Part shown: positions 6,380 through 23,191 of the stretch, piece after piece
Layout: each line of letters begins with the position of its first letter
How positions within the stretch are numbered: the stretch's first letter is position 1
Source: Sphingopyxis terrae subsp. terrae NBRC 15098
GTDB lineage: Bacteria > Pseudomonadota > Alphaproteobacteria > Sphingomonadales > Sphingomonadaceae
Length of the DNA stretch: 64,000 bases
Reading direction: 5' to 3'
Assembly (NCBI RefSeq): GCF_001610975.1
Contig: NZ_CP013342.1
Span: forward strand, 2,737,001-2,801,000
The notes under the pieces: generated by a model
Database searches by the model: none
What the model was told of the DNA's origin: nothing
Seen by the model: only the letters and a program-made list of their open reading frames with translations
Translations under genes and position numbers: made by a program

Positions 6380-8179
6380 ATGACGCGGACACTCCCCCCA
6401 CGAGTAGAAGCGACGTTCTGGTCGCTGCTGATGGCGCTTGGCTATTTCATGCTCGCCAGCCTGTCGCTGCATGCGACGAAGGGGGAGGACAATATCGCCG
6501 CGATCTGGCCGCCGAGCGGCTATTTCCTGGCGTTGCTGCTGTTGATGCCGGGGCGCGCACGACCGGCGGCGATCGGCGCCGCAGCGGCGGCCAGCCTTGC
6601 CGCGAACATGCTGAGCGGGGCGCCCTTCCTGATGGCGGCGATTTTCACGCTCGCCAATTCGGTCGAGGCGGGGCTCGCCTTCTGGATCGTTCGCCGCCGC
6701 GAGGGCGAGGACCTCTCGTTCATGGTGCCGCGCGCCGTCCCCAGCTTCTGCCTTGCGGTGATCGTGGCCAGCATGGCCAGTGCCTTGATCGCGGGGGGCG
6801 GTACGATGCTGGCTTTCGGCGGCATCGGCCTCGACTTCTTCCTCTCGTGGATGACGACCGTGGCGCTCGGCATGCTGATCGTGGCGCCGCCGTTGATCAT
6901 GCTGACGCGGCTTGTCGCGTCGAAAGCGCTCGACAATGCGACGATGCGCATGAAGATCGAAGCGATCGCAGTGCTGGCGCTTGCGGCGCTGATCACCGCG
7001 GTCAGCTTCGAACAATCGCATTTTCCGGCGACATTCCTTCCGGTCATCGCGGTGATCGTCGCCGCCTATCGCGTCGGTCCGTTCGGCGCCGCGGCCGGCA
7101 TGCTCATCATCGCCGGCATCGCGGCCTGGCTGACCGGGCAGGGGCACGGGCCGGTCGCGGCGATGGAGGCCAGCGTCAAGGAGCAGGTCTTCTTCCTGCA
7201 ATTCTATCTGCTCGCGCTTCAGTCGACCGCGCTGCCGCTCGCTGCATCGCTCGTCGTCCAGCGCCGGCTCGCCAAACGGCTCGAGCAGAGCAATCGCTGG
7301 CTGGTGCAGGCCGAAGCGGCTGCGCTGGTGGGCCATTGGCGCGTCGATCTGATGCGCTGGACGATCCACTGGTCGGACCAGACCTATCGCATCCACGGGC
7401 TGGAACCCGGCGCGCCGGTCAGCGTGACGACCAGCGTCGAGCAATATGTCGAAGAGGATCAGCCCGCGGTGAGGGCGATATTGGAAGAGGCGGTGCGCAC
7501 CGGCGAACCCTTCGAATATCAGGGACGGATCATCCGCGCCGACGGCGCGATACGCTATGTCAAATCGCACGGTTCGATCGAGCGCGGGCGCGGCGGGCGC
7601 AGCGTCGGCATTTTCGGTACAGTGCAGGATGTCACAGCAACGGTCGAAAATGCCCGCAGCCTGGAAGCCGCGCGCAGCATCGCCGAGGAAGCCGCGAACA
7701 CCGACATGCTCACTGGGCTGCCCAACCGGCGCTCGACACTCGCGCTGCTCAATCGCGCCTTGCTGGCGGCAGGCGAGGGCCGGACGCAACTCGCAGTGGC
7801 GATTTTCGACATCGATCATTTCAAGCAGATCAACGATCGTCACGGTCATGCAGTGGGCGACGAGGTCATCCGCTGGGTGGGGCAGCGCGCGAAGGCTACG
7901 CTGCGCGAAGAGGATGTCGTCGGCCGCTATGGCGGCGAGGAATTTGTGTGCATCTTTCAGGGGCCGAGCGCCCGGTCGGCGGAACTGGTCGCCGAGCGCA
8001 TTCGGGCGTCGATCGAAAAGGCCGATGTCGAGGCCGAAGGCCCGGCGCATGTCACGATCAGCATCGGCCTTGCGGCCTATGCCGCCGACGCCAGCGTCGA
8101 GGAATTGCTGCACCGCGCCGACAAGGCGCTCTATCTCGCCAAGCGCGAAGGGCGCAACCGGCTGCGCATGGCGGCCTGA
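6380..8179 (+). CDS. Membrane-bound diguanylate cyclase (MASE1-PAS-GGDEF)
   Basis: 599 residues. The N-terminal ~290 residues hold about eight hydrophobic spans with NIAAIWPPSGYFLALLLL, the MASE1 sensor signature. A short linker (QRRLAKRLEQSNRWL) leads to a PAS domain (~310-420: GHWRVDLMRWTIHWSDQTYRIHG...). The GGDEF domain (~435-598) carries DMLTGLPNRR, DIDHFKQINDRHGHAVGD and RYGGEEF. GGEEF is an active variant, and REED five residues before it matches the RxxD inhibitory site, so product feedback is expected. It makes c-di-GMP at the inner membrane; the signal sensed is unknown. ATG 6380 is preferred over TTG 6350 because the sensor domain starts there. It is transcribed alone and ends at a hairpin shared with the opposing gene. 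Confidence 0.92.
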   Translation: MTRTLPPRVEATFWSLLMALGYFMLASLSLHATKGEDNIAAIWPPSGYFLALLLLMPGRARPAAIGAAAAASLAANMLSGAPFLMAAIFTLANSVEAGLAFWIVRRREGEDLSFMVPRAVPSFCLAVIVASMASALIAGGGTMLAFGGIGLDFFLSWMTTVALGMLIVAPPLIMLTRLVASKALDNATMRMKIEAIAVLALAALITAVSFEQSHFPATFLPVIAVIVAAYRVGPFGAAAGMLIIAGIAAWLTGQGHGPVAAMEASVKEQVFFLQFYLLALQSTALPLAASLVVQRRLAKRLEQSNRWLVQAEAAALVGHWRVDLMRWTIHWSDQTYRIHGLEPGAPVSVTTSVEQYVEEDQPAVRAILEEAVRTGEPFEYQGRIIRADGAIRYVKSHGSIERGRGGRSVGIFGTVQDVTATVENARSLEAARSIAEEAANTDMLTGLPNRRSTLALLNRALLAAGEGRTQLAVAIFDIDHFKQINDRHGHAVGDEVIRWVGQRAKATLREEDVVGRYGGEEFVCIFQGPSARSAELVAERIRASIEKADVEAEGPAHVTISIGLAAYAADASVEELLHRADKALYLAKREGRNRLRMAA

Positions 8180-8190
8180 TCCGCGGACAA

Positions 8191-8222
8191 AAAGAAGGGC
8201 GCGAGGGATGTCCCTCGCGCCC
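8191..8222. terminator. Bidirectional terminator between convergent genes
   Basis: GGGCGCGAGGGA and TCCCTCGCGCCC form a perfect 12-bp stem with a 2-nt loop. It is preceded by AAAAAGAA, which gives a good U-run for the minus strand; the plus strand has only CCTTT. It separates the cyclase gene from the opposing gene at 8246. Confidence 0.75.
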
Positions 8223-8245
8223 ACCTTTAACCAATCGCGCTGCGA

Positions 8246-8863
8246 TCAGTTGGCTTCTTTTGCCGTCGCTTCCGCGGGCGCCGGATCGGCTGCCGCTTCG
8301 GCGGTCGCCGCGGGCTGCGCTGCAGCCTTGGCTTCGGCAATCGCCGCCGCAAACTGCTCGGCGGTGAAGCTCGTGGCCAGACCCTGCTGCGACTGGAAGA
8401 AAGCCGACTTCGGCAAGCGCATGTCGCCTTCGGCGGTCGTCAGCACGACGGCGTCGGCTTCGACAACCTTGACCTTGCCAACGATAGCGGTGCCCTTGGC
8501 GCTGCGGATGTCGGCGCCGGGGACGAGCGCGGCGTTCAGCGCCGCGGTGGCGGCGGCGGCCTGCTGGTCGAGCCAGGCGGTGAGCTGTTCGAGGGTCAGC
8601 GTGATCGCCGGGCCCTTGTCGGTTTCCATGAACGACGTCTTGGGCAGTGCGACCGACTTGCCATCGACAGTGATGACGACGTTGGGGTCGGCGACACTGG
8701 CAATCGGGCCGATCGCCTTGCCGGCCGAGTCATAGACCGTCGTGCCGGGCGCGAGGTTGATGGTCGGCGCCGCGGCGGGCGCGCTCTGCGCGAATGCCGG
8801 CGCGCCAGCGGCCATTGCGAGGCCGAGAGAGAGGGACGTGACAATGCCTGCGATCTTGCGCAT
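8246..8863 (-). CDS. Exported protein with two PRC-barrel-like repeats
   Basis: 205 residues with a signal peptide (MRKIAGIVTSLSLGLAMAAGAPAFAQ). The mature part contains two similar units: TVYDSAGKAIGPIASV...VITVDGKSVALPKTSF...LTLEQLTAWL, and DIRSAKGTAIVGKVKV...VVLTTAEGDMRLPKSAF...FTAEQFAAAI. Each looks like a PRC-barrel-type beta unit plus a helix, so the gene probably arose by internal duplication. A Pro/Ala/Glu-rich tail follows. AGGAGA upstream of ATG 8863 decides the start; longer upstream frames lack a signal peptide. It sits alone between the cyclase and rpoB. I recognise no specific function; a periplasmic structural or stress role is a guess. Confidence 0.65.
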   Translation of the reverse strand: MRKIAGIVTSLSLGLAMAAGAPAFAQSAPAAAPTINLAPGTTVYDSAGKAIGPIASVADPNVVITVDGKSVALPKTSFMETDKGPAITLTLEQLTAWLDQQAAAATAALNAALVPGADIRSAKGTAIVGKVKVVEADAVVLTTAEGDMRLPKSAFFQSQQGLATSFTAEQFAAAIAEAKAAAQPAATAEAAADPAPAEATAKEAN

Positions 8864-9065
8864 AGCTTCTTTTCTCCTTGGTGGTTTTCGGATTGACATG
8901 GACCTTGAACGCATGCCGCGACGCGAAGGCCATGCCAAAGCTGCCGAACCGTGGCAGAGCCGCGACGAAGCGAGCCGCGGCGCGCAATCGGCACGGAATA
9001 TTCGCTGCGGGGCGACGTCATGGAGCCGGCGGGCCTGATGCAAAGCTTATATTGGGGGACGACAA

Positions 9066-9094
9066 TTGACAGTGGCGGGGCCCGATCCTATATT
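9066..9094 (+). promoter_or_regulatory. Strong sigma-70 promoter for rpoBC
   Basis: A consensus TTGACA (9066-9071) is followed after exactly 17 bp by TATATT (9089-9094). Transcription should start near 9101, giving a leader of about 170 nt before rpoB. It is the best consensus promoter I found in the window. The stretch 8864-9065 upstream shows nothing else I can support. Confidence 0.82.
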
Positions 9095-9182
9095 CGCCTC
9101 ACACCTTTCCGTCCGGGAAGCGGCCTGACTTTGCGCAGCAGGCGGCACGAATAGGGCGGTCGGGATTTCGAGATGCGTTGGA

Positions 9183-9222
9183 AAGCTGCGGTAAACCGGC
9201 AACGGTTGCCTGCGGCTTTTTT
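9183..9222 (+). terminator. Terminator-like attenuator in the rpoB leader
   Basis: The arm AAGCTGCGGTAAACCG (9183-9198) pairs with CGGTTGCCTGCGGCTT (9203-9218) around a GCAA loop, with one short internal mismatch and two G-U pairs, and runs into six Ts (9217-9222). The hairpin lies between the rpoB promoter and its start codon, 51 bp before the ATG, so it cannot serve to end an upstream gene's message. Premature termination in this leader, relieved by some signal, is the natural reading. Confidence 0.7.
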
Positions 9223-9273
9223 GCGTCTCTATCGCGCTCGCGAGTCGAATTTTTACAGGCGAGACAATCCTTT

Positions 9274-13452
<4,179 letters not shown>

Positions 13453-13504
13453 TTTTCCTCACCCCCTTCCGCCGGCGGTGGAGGGGGAAGAGTGGAGCTA
13501 GAAT

Positions 13505-17785
<4,281 letters not shown>

Positions 17786-17819
17786 GTCCTCGCGCCCTGG
17801 GGCTGCAGATACGCCACCG

Positions 17820-17860
17820 AAGAAAAGCCCCACCGGAGCGATCCGGCGGGGCTTTTTCTT
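17820..17860. terminator. Rho-independent terminator after rpoC
   Basis: AAGAAAAGCCCC-ACCGGA and TCCGG-CGGGGCTTTTTCTT pair almost fully around a GCGA loop, with a T-run on the plus strand and an A/T-rich tract on the other side. It terminates rpoBC and probably also the opposing GST gene. Confidence 0.9.
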
Positions 17861-17901
17861 TATCCTTGAGGGTTTCTGCGGGGATGCCGCCTGCGCCGCT
17901 A

Positions 17902-18597
17902 TCAGCTCGCGCCGACCTCCAGCCCGCGCTGGACGGCCGGGCGCGCAAGGCCGCGGTCGAGCCATGCCTGCACATGTTTGAAGCGATCGAAACCGACGAT
18001 GTCGGCCGCATCATAGAAACCGATCAGGTTGCGCACCCATCCGAGCATCGCGATGTCGGCGATACTGTAATCGGCGTCCATCACCCAGCTCCGGCCGTCG
18101 AGCCGCGCGTCGAGGACGCCGAGCAGCCGCGCCGATTCCGCCGCGTAGCGATCGCGCGGGCGCTTGTCCTCATAGTCGCGACCCGCGAATTTGTGGAAGA
18201 AGCCGAGCTGGCCGAACATCGGTCCCATGCCGCCCATCTGCCACATCACCCACTGGATCGCTTCGTAACGCCGGTTCGCCTCGGCGGGTAGAAACTGGCC
18301 GGTCTTGTCGGCGAGATAGATCAGGATCGCCCCCGATTCGAACAGCGCCAGCGGGGTGCCGTTCGGTCCGTCGGGATCGTAGATCGCGGGAATCTTGCCA
18401 TTCGGATTGAGCGCCAGAAAGGCCGGGTCATGGCTTTCGTTGGCCATGATGTCGATGCGATGCGCTTCATAGGGCAGGCCGCATTCCTCGAGCATGATGC
18501 TGGGCTTGACTCCGTTCGGGGTCGGCGCGGTGAAAAGCTGCAGCCGCTCGGGATGCTGTGCGGGCCATTTGGCGAAGATGGGATGTGCAGCGGTCAT
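17902..18597 (-). CDS. Glutathione S-transferase (YghU/nu-class-like)
   Basis: 231 residues. A thioredoxin-fold N-terminal domain (RLQLFTAPTPNGVKPSIMLEE...; NPNGKIPAI; then the glutathione-binding FESGAILIYLADKTG) is followed by an all-helical C-terminal domain with YSIADIAMLGWVRN, the conserved GST N-capping box. The TPNG segment near residue 25-28 and the extra glycine-rich loop resemble the YghU/YfcG disulfide-reductase branch, where a Thr replaces the catalytic Ser/Tyr. The start overlaps the stop of the chorismate mutase gene (ATGA, 18594-18597) with GGGAGG upstream, so the two are translationally coupled. Exact substrate unknown. Confidence 0.9.
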   Translation of the reverse strand: MTAAHPIFAKWPAQHPERLQLFTAPTPNGVKPSIMLEECGLPYEAHRIDIMANESHDPAFLALNPNGKIPAIYDPDGPNGTPLALFESGAILIYLADKTGQFLPAEANRRYEAIQWVMWQMGGMGPMFGQLGFFHKFAGRDYEDKRPRDRYAAESARLLGVLDARLDGRSWVMDADYSIADIAMLGWVRNLIGFYDAADIVGFDRFKHVQAWLDRGLARPAVQRGLEVGAS

Positions 18598-18881
18598 GCG
18601 CCGGCCTCCCGCTTCAGATGTTCGTGGTGGCGGATCACCTCGTCGATGATGAAGCGCAGGAATTTTTCGCTGAATTCGGGATCGAGGTCGGCCTCGCGCG
18701 CCAGCGCGCGCAGCCGTTCGACCTGCCGTGCCTCGCGGTCGGGGTCGGCGGGGGGCAGGTCGATCTTCGCCTTGAGTTCGCCGACCGCCTTCGTCACCTT
18801 GAACCGTTCGGCGAGCATGTAGACGAGCGCTGCGTCGATATTGTCGATGCTCTGGCGGTAGCGGCTGAGTTGATCGTCCAT
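18594..18881 (-). CDS. Chorismate mutase (AroQ type)
   Basis: 95 residues, all helical, the normal length of a monofunctional AroQ mutase. Signature residues are in place: MDDQLSRYRQSIDNIDAALVYMLAERF with the helix-1 Arg/Asp/Leu pattern, then VTKAVGELKA and a C-terminal LRFIIDEVIRHHE. It converts chorismate to prephenate for Phe/Tyr synthesis in the cytoplasm. The start at 18881 has GAGGAG about 7 bases upstream. It is the first gene of a two-gene unit with the GST, and is divergent from the polyprenyl synthase gene (104 bp between starts). The pairing with a GST has no obvious metabolic logic. Confidence 0.88.
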   Translation of the reverse strand: MDDQLSRYRQSIDNIDAALVYMLAERFKVTKAVGELKAKIDLPPADPDREARQVERLRALAREADLDPEFSEKFLRFIIDEVIRHHEHLKREAGA

Positions 18882-18985
18882 GCGCGGCTCCTCTTGCGTC
18901 GGGCACGCTTGGCACCCGCGGGGGGCGGGTGGCAAGCCGAAAGTCGTTGCAAAATTGCAGGCGCACGGCCAAGGCAGCCCGTGTC

Positions 18986-19999
18986 ATGACTGCCGAAATC
19001 CATCAGCTCCACGGCGACCGTCCGCCCTCGCTCGATCCGATGATGGCGCTTGTCGCCGCCGACATGAACGAGGTGAATTCGGTCATCCTCGACCGGATGC
19101 AGTCCGAAATTCCGCTCATTCCCGAACTCGCCGGACATCTGATCGCGGGCGGTGGCAAGCGGATGCGCCCGATGCTGACGCTCGCCTGCGCGCAGTTGCT
19201 CGACTATCCCGGGCGCCGCCATTGCAAGCTCGCCGCCGCGGTCGAATTCATCCACACCGCGACCCTGCTCCACGACGATGTCGTCGACGGATCGGACCTG
19301 CGCCGCGGGCGCAAGACCGCCAACATCATCTGGGGCAACAGCGCGTCGGTGCTCGTCGGCGATTTCCTGTTCGCGCGTTCGTTCGAACTGATGGTCGAGG
19401 ACGGCTCGCTCAAGGTGCTCAAGATCCTCAGCCATGCTTCGGCGGTGATCGCGGAAGGCGAAGTGAACCAGCTTTCGGCGCAGCGCCGTGTCGAAACCAG
19501 CGAGGACCAATATCTCGCGATCATCAACGCCAAGACCGCCGAACTGTTTGCCAGCGCGTGCAAGATCGCCGCGGTCGTTGCCGAGCGCGACGAGGCGACC
19601 GAGGCAGCGCTCGACGCATACGGCCGCAATCTGGGCATCGCCTTCCAACTCGTCGACGATGCGATCGACTATGTTTCGGACGCCGAAACAATGGGCAAGG
19701 GCGTCGGTGACGATTTCCGCGACGGCAAGGTCACCCTGCCGGTCATCCTCGCTTACGCGCGCGGCAGCGCCGAAGAACGCGAATTCTGGAAGCAGGCTAT
19801 CGTCGGCCACCGCGCTTCGGACGACGATCTCGCCTATGCGACCTCGCTCCTGCTCAAGCACGACACGATCGCCGACACGCTGGCGCGCGCGCGGCATTAT
19901 GGTCAGCGCGCGGTCGATGCCATCGGCGGCTTTCGCAGCAGCCAGGCCAAGGCGGCGCTGACCGAAGCCGTCGCCTTTGCGGTCGCCCGCGCCTATTGA
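18986..19999 (+). CDS. ispB: Long-chain polyprenyl diphosphate synthase
   Basis: 337 residues. Both Asp-rich motifs of trans-prenyltransferases are visible: LLHDDVVDGSDLRRG (first, with the DDxxD metal ligands) and QLVDDAIDYV (second). GGGKRMRP near the N-terminus binds the isopentenyl diphosphate. Bulky small residues before the first motif (AAAVEFIHTATLL) fit a long-chain (C40-C50) product, that is, the ubiquinone side chain. Chain length is inferred; sphingomonads mostly make ubiquinone-10. ATG 18986 is preferred over the longer frame at 18929, whose extension overlaps the promoter region of the divergent gene. Confidence 0.92.
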   Translation: MTAEIHQLHGDRPPSLDPMMALVAADMNEVNSVILDRMQSEIPLIPELAGHLIAGGGKRMRPMLTLACAQLLDYPGRRHCKLAAAVEFIHTATLLHDDVVDGSDLRRGRKTANIIWGNSASVLVGDFLFARSFELMVEDGSLKVLKILSHASAVIAEGEVNQLSAQRRVETSEDQYLAIINAKTAELFASACKIAAVVAERDEATEAALDAYGRNLGIAFQLVDDAIDYVSDAETMGKGVGDDFRDGKVTLPVILAYARGSAEEREFWKQAIVGHRASDDDLAYATSLLLKHDTIADTLARARHYGQRAVDAIGGFRSSQAKAALTEAVAFAVARAY

Positions 20000-20006
20000 G
20001 GCGGCG

Positions 20007-22481
20007 ATGACGACCGCCGGGCCCTTCCTGCCCATCGACGCGGTGCTGCCCGACATCATGGCGGCGCTGCTCTTGAAGCCCAACGCCGTCGTCGTCGCGC
20101 CGCCGGGCGCGGGCAAGACGACGCGCGTCGCGCCGGCCTTGCTGCGCGAGCCATGGTGCAAGGGCGCGGTGTGGCTGCTCTCGCCCCGGCGCCTCGCGGC
20201 GCGGGCGGCGGCCGAGCGCATTGCCGAGGAAATGGGCGAAGCGGTCGGCGGGACGGTCGGCTATGCGACGCGGCTCGACAGCAAGCAGTCGGCGGCGACG
20301 CGCCTTCTGGTGATGACGCCGGGGCTGTTCCGCAACCGCATTCTTGCCGATCCTGAACTGCAAGGCGTGTCGGCGGTGTTGTTCGACGAAGTCCACGAAC
20401 GCAGCCTCGACGGCGATTTCGCGCTCGCGCTCGCAATCGATGCGCAGCAGGGGCTGCGCGACGATCTGCGGCTCGTCGCAATGTCGGCGACGCTCGACGG
20501 CGCGCGCTTCGGAGCGCTGCTCGGCGATGCGCCGGTGGTCAAGAGCGAAGGCAAGAGCTGGCCGCTTGATCTGCGCCATATCGGGCGCCGCGCCGAGGAT
20601 CGGCTGGAAGCGAGCGTGCTTGCGGCGGTGCGTCAGGCGCTGGCCGATGAGAAGGAAGGCGACATGCTCGCCTTTCTGCCCGGCGCCGCCGATATCGAGC
20701 GCGCAGCGGCGGCGGTCGAGGCGGCGGGTCTGCCGCTTGTCGTCCACCGGCTCCATGGGCAGATCGACCCTGCGATGCAGCGCAAGGCGCTGGTGCGCGA
20801 TCCCGGCGGCGCGCGCAAGCTGATCCTCGCGACGAGCATTGCCGAAACCAGCCTGACCATCGACGGGGTGCGAATCGTGATCGATGCCGGCCTGTCGCGG
20901 CGTCCGCGCTTCGACAAGGCGGCGGGTATCGCGCGACTGGTCACCGAACGCGCGAGTCAGGCGTCGGCGACGCAGCGCGCGGGGCGCGCGGCGCGGCAGG
21001 GGCCGGGGGTTGCCTACCGGCTGTGGGAGGCGGCGGCGACCGCCGGGATGCCGCCCTTCGATCCGCCCGAAATCCACGAGAACGACCTGATGCCCGTGGT
21101 GCTCGACTGCGCGAGCTGGGGGATCGTCGACCCGCGCCAGCTCGGTTGGCTCGATCCGCCATCGCCCTCCGCCATCGCCGAGGCGAAGGCGCGGTTGCAG
21201 GCGATCGGTGCGCTGGGCGACGATGGACGGATTACCGAGCATGGCAAGGCGCTCGCGGCGGTGCCGCTGCCGGTCCCGCTCGCGCATATGCTACTCGACG
21301 CGGCGGCGGCGGGCGAGGGCGATCTGGCAGGGGAACTGGCGGTCCTGCTGACCGAGCCGGGCCTCGGCGGCCGCGGCGCCGATGTCGAGGCACGGCTGGG
21401 GCGCTGGCGCGGCATCAGGGGCGAGCGTGCCGAGGGTGCGCGGCGGCTCGCGCGACGGCTTGCCGGGGTTGGCGGGCGATTGGCGTCCGGCCCGCGAACG
21501 GACGAAACACGCTCGATCGGCGGCTGGATCGCCACCGCCTGGCCCGACCGCGTTGCGCGCCAGCGGGCCGGCCAGCGCGGCGAATATCTCAGCGTCGGGG
21601 GGCGGGCCTACAAGATCGATCCCGTCGACCCGCTCGCCAATGCCGAATGGCTCGCCATCGCCGATGCGCAGGGCCATGCCGCCGGCGTCCGCATCCTCGC
21701 CGCTGCGCCGATCGCGGCGGCCGAGGTCGAGGCGATCTTCGCCGATCGCATCGTCCAGCAGAGCGCCAGCGTCTATGATGCCGCGAACGACCGTGTTGAT
21801 CACCGGCGCGAGCGGCGACTAGGCGCGATCGCGCTGTCGAGCGGCAAGGCCGGGCGCGATGCGGGGGCGGAGGATGATGTGGCGGTTCGGCTTGCCGCGG
21901 TTCGCGACAAAGGGCTGGGGCTGATCGGCTGGGGGCCGGCGGCGCAGGCGCTGCGCCAGCGGGCGTCCTTCGCCGGGCTCGACGCGCTGTCGACGGGTGC
22001 GCTCGCCGACAGCCTCGACCTGTGGCTTGAACCGTTGCTCGATGGCGCGCGCGGGCTGCGCGATATTGGCGATCGCCGGCTTACCGATGCGCTGATGGGG
22101 TTGCTCGACTGGCCGGCGCGGCAATTGCTCGAAAAGCTCGCTCCCGCCGATTACACCACCCCTGCCGGCAGCCGTCATGCGATCGATTATGGCGCCGAGG
22201 GCGGCCCGACGGTCAGCGTGCGGGTGCAGGAAATGTACGGGCTGGCGCGCCATCCGACCGTCGGCGATCCGCCGATACCGCTTGTCCTGGCGCTAACCTC
22301 GCCCGCGCACCGTCCGATCCAGACGAGCCGCGACATCGCGTCGTTCTGGAGCGGAAGCTGGCGCGAGGTCGCGAAGGAAATGCGCGGCCGCTATCCCAAG
22401 CATAGCTGGCCCGACGATCCGGCGACCGCGCGCCCGACGTTGCTGACCAAGGCGGCACAGGCGCGGCGCGATGCGCAATAG
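20007..22481 (+). CDS. hrpB: ATP-dependent helicase HrpB
   Basis: 824 residues, a full-length DEAH/RHA family helicase of the HrpB type. Motifs in order: Walker A APPGAGKTTR (~residue 34), the DEXH box LFDEVHERS, motif III MSATLDGARF, motif IV-V LATSIAETSLTIDGVRIVIDAGL and motif VI SATQRAGRAARQGPG, followed by the HA2 and HrpB C-terminal domains. It begins 7 bp after the ispB stop with GAGG upstream, so it probably shares the ispB transcript. Its physiological substrate is not known; the E. coli gene is dispensable. Confidence 0.94.
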   Translation: MTTAGPFLPIDAVLPDIMAALLLKPNAVVVAPPGAGKTTRVAPALLREPWCKGAVWLLSPRRLAARAAAERIAEEMGEAVGGTVGYATRLDSKQSAATRLLVMTPGLFRNRILADPELQGVSAVLFDEVHERSLDGDFALALAIDAQQGLRDDLRLVAMSATLDGARFGALLGDAPVVKSEGKSWPLDLRHIGRRAEDRLEASVLAAVRQALADEKEGDMLAFLPGAADIERAAAAVEAAGLPLVVHRLHGQIDPAMQRKALVRDPGGARKLILATSIAETSLTIDGVRIVIDAGLSRRPRFDKAAGIARLVTERASQASATQRAGRAARQGPGVAYRLWEAAATAGMPPFDPPEIHENDLMPVVLDCASWGIVDPRQLGWLDPPSPSAIAEAKARLQAIGALGDDGRITEHGKALAAVPLPVPLAHMLLDAAAAGEGDLAGELAVLLTEPGLGGRGADVEARLGRWRGIRGERAEGARRLARRLAGVGGRLASGPRTDETRSIGGWIATAWPDRVARQRAGQRGEYLSVGGRAYKIDPVDPLANAEWLAIADAQGHAAGVRILAAAPIAAAEVEAIFADRIVQQSASVYDAANDRVDHRRERRLGAIALSSGKAGRDAGAEDDVAVRLAAVRDKGLGLIGWGPAAQALRQRASFAGLDALSTGALADSLDLWLEPLLDGARGLRDIGDRRLTDALMGLLDWPARQLLEKLAPADYTTPAGSRHAIDYGAEGGPTVSVRVQEMYGLARHPTVGDPPIPLVLALTSPAHRPIQTSRDIASFWSGSWREVAKEMRGRYPKHSWPDDPATARPTLLTKAAQARRDAQ

Positions 22482-22547
22482 CCCCCTTTTCGCGGCGCGA
22501 CAGAGCCGCTAAGGCGACGGCATAGCAATCCAGTCAGGGACTCTCCG

Positions 22548-22826
22548 ATGAAAGCGCGTATTTTCCAGAAGCCCAAGAATGCGATGCAGTCGGGCCGTGC
22601 CGGCACCCAGCGCTGGTTCCTGGAATATGCCCCTGCCGAAGCGCGCAAGGCTGATCCGCTGATGGGCTGGGCGGGTAGCGGCGATACGCAGCGGCAGCTT
22701 CGCCTGAGCTTCGCAACGCGCGACGAAGCGATTGCCTATGCGGCGAAGAACGGGATCGAGGTCGAAGTCATGCCGACCCCGGTGCGCACGCTCAAGATCC
22801 AGGCTTACGCCGACAATTTCCGTTGA
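22548..22826 (+). CDS. Complex I accessory subunit (NDUFS4-like ETC complex I protein)
   Basis: 92 residues, the normal length for the alphaproteobacterial homologues of mitochondrial NDUFS4/AQDQ (18 kDa). The conserved core is ARIFQKPKNAMQSG...WFLEYAP, DPLMGWAGSGDTQRQLRLSF, then TRDEAIAYAAKNGIEVEV and the C-terminal KIQAYADNF. It is a peripheral subunit of NADH:quinone oxidoreductase on the cytoplasmic side. It stands alone here, not with nuo genes. ATG 22548 has a weak upstream site (GGGACTCTCCG). The identification is firm from the core motif. Confidence 0.92.
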   Translation: MKARIFQKPKNAMQSGRAGTQRWFLEYAPAEARKADPLMGWAGSGDTQRQLRLSFATRDEAIAYAAKNGIEVEVMPTPVRTLKIQAYADNFR

Positions 22827-22832
22827 TCGGTC

Positions 22833-22860
22833 CGTCGTCCCCGGGTTTGCGGGGGCGACG
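22833..22860. terminator. Hairpin between convergent genes
   Basis: CGTCGTCCCC and GGGGGCGACG pair with one G-U wobble around GGGTTTGC, in the 56-bp gap between the convergent complex I accessory gene and the DUF4170 gene. No strong T-run follows on either strand. Confidence 0.5.
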
Positions 22861-22882
22861 CGGGCCATTCGCCTGTCGGCGC

Positions 22883-23098
22883 TTATTCCGCGTCGGGCTG
22901 CAACAGCTTGTGCAGGTGGACGACGACATATTTCATCTCGGCATCGTCGACCGTGCGCTGCGCGGCGGCGCGCCAGGCCTTTTCGGCCGACTTGTAATCG
23001 GGAAACAGGCCCACGACGTCGAGGTTCGACAGGTCGACGAAATCGAGGCCCTGCGGATCGCTGACGCGCCCGCCGAACACCAGATGCAGTTTGCTCAT
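22883..23098 (-). CDS. DUF4170 domain protein
   Basis: 71 residues matching DUF4170: MSKLHLVFGGRVSDPQGLDFVDLSNLDVVGLFPDYKSAEKAWRAAAQRTVDDAEMKYVVVHLHKLL (in parts: KLHLVFGGRV, DLDVVG-type strand, DYKSAEKAWRAAAQRTVDDA, YVVVHLHKLLQP). It is a small alpha-beta protein found almost only in alphaproteobacteria, with no known function. AAGGAA lies upstream of ATG 23098, which decides the start over the longer frame. It ends convergently with the complex I accessory gene, and the four-gene membrane cluster lies upstream on the same strand. Confidence 0.85.
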   Translation of the reverse strand: MSKLHLVFGGRVSDPQGLDFVDLSNLDVVGLFPDYKSAEKAWRAAAQRTVDDAEMKYVVVHLHKLLQPDAE

Positions 23099-23191
23099 TT
23101 TCAGGTTCCTTGCCGCTACGGCGTGGGGAGGGGAGAGGCCGAGGCCCCTAACAGCACCGCGCCGTCCGGGCAAGTAGGCCCGGCATAGGCT

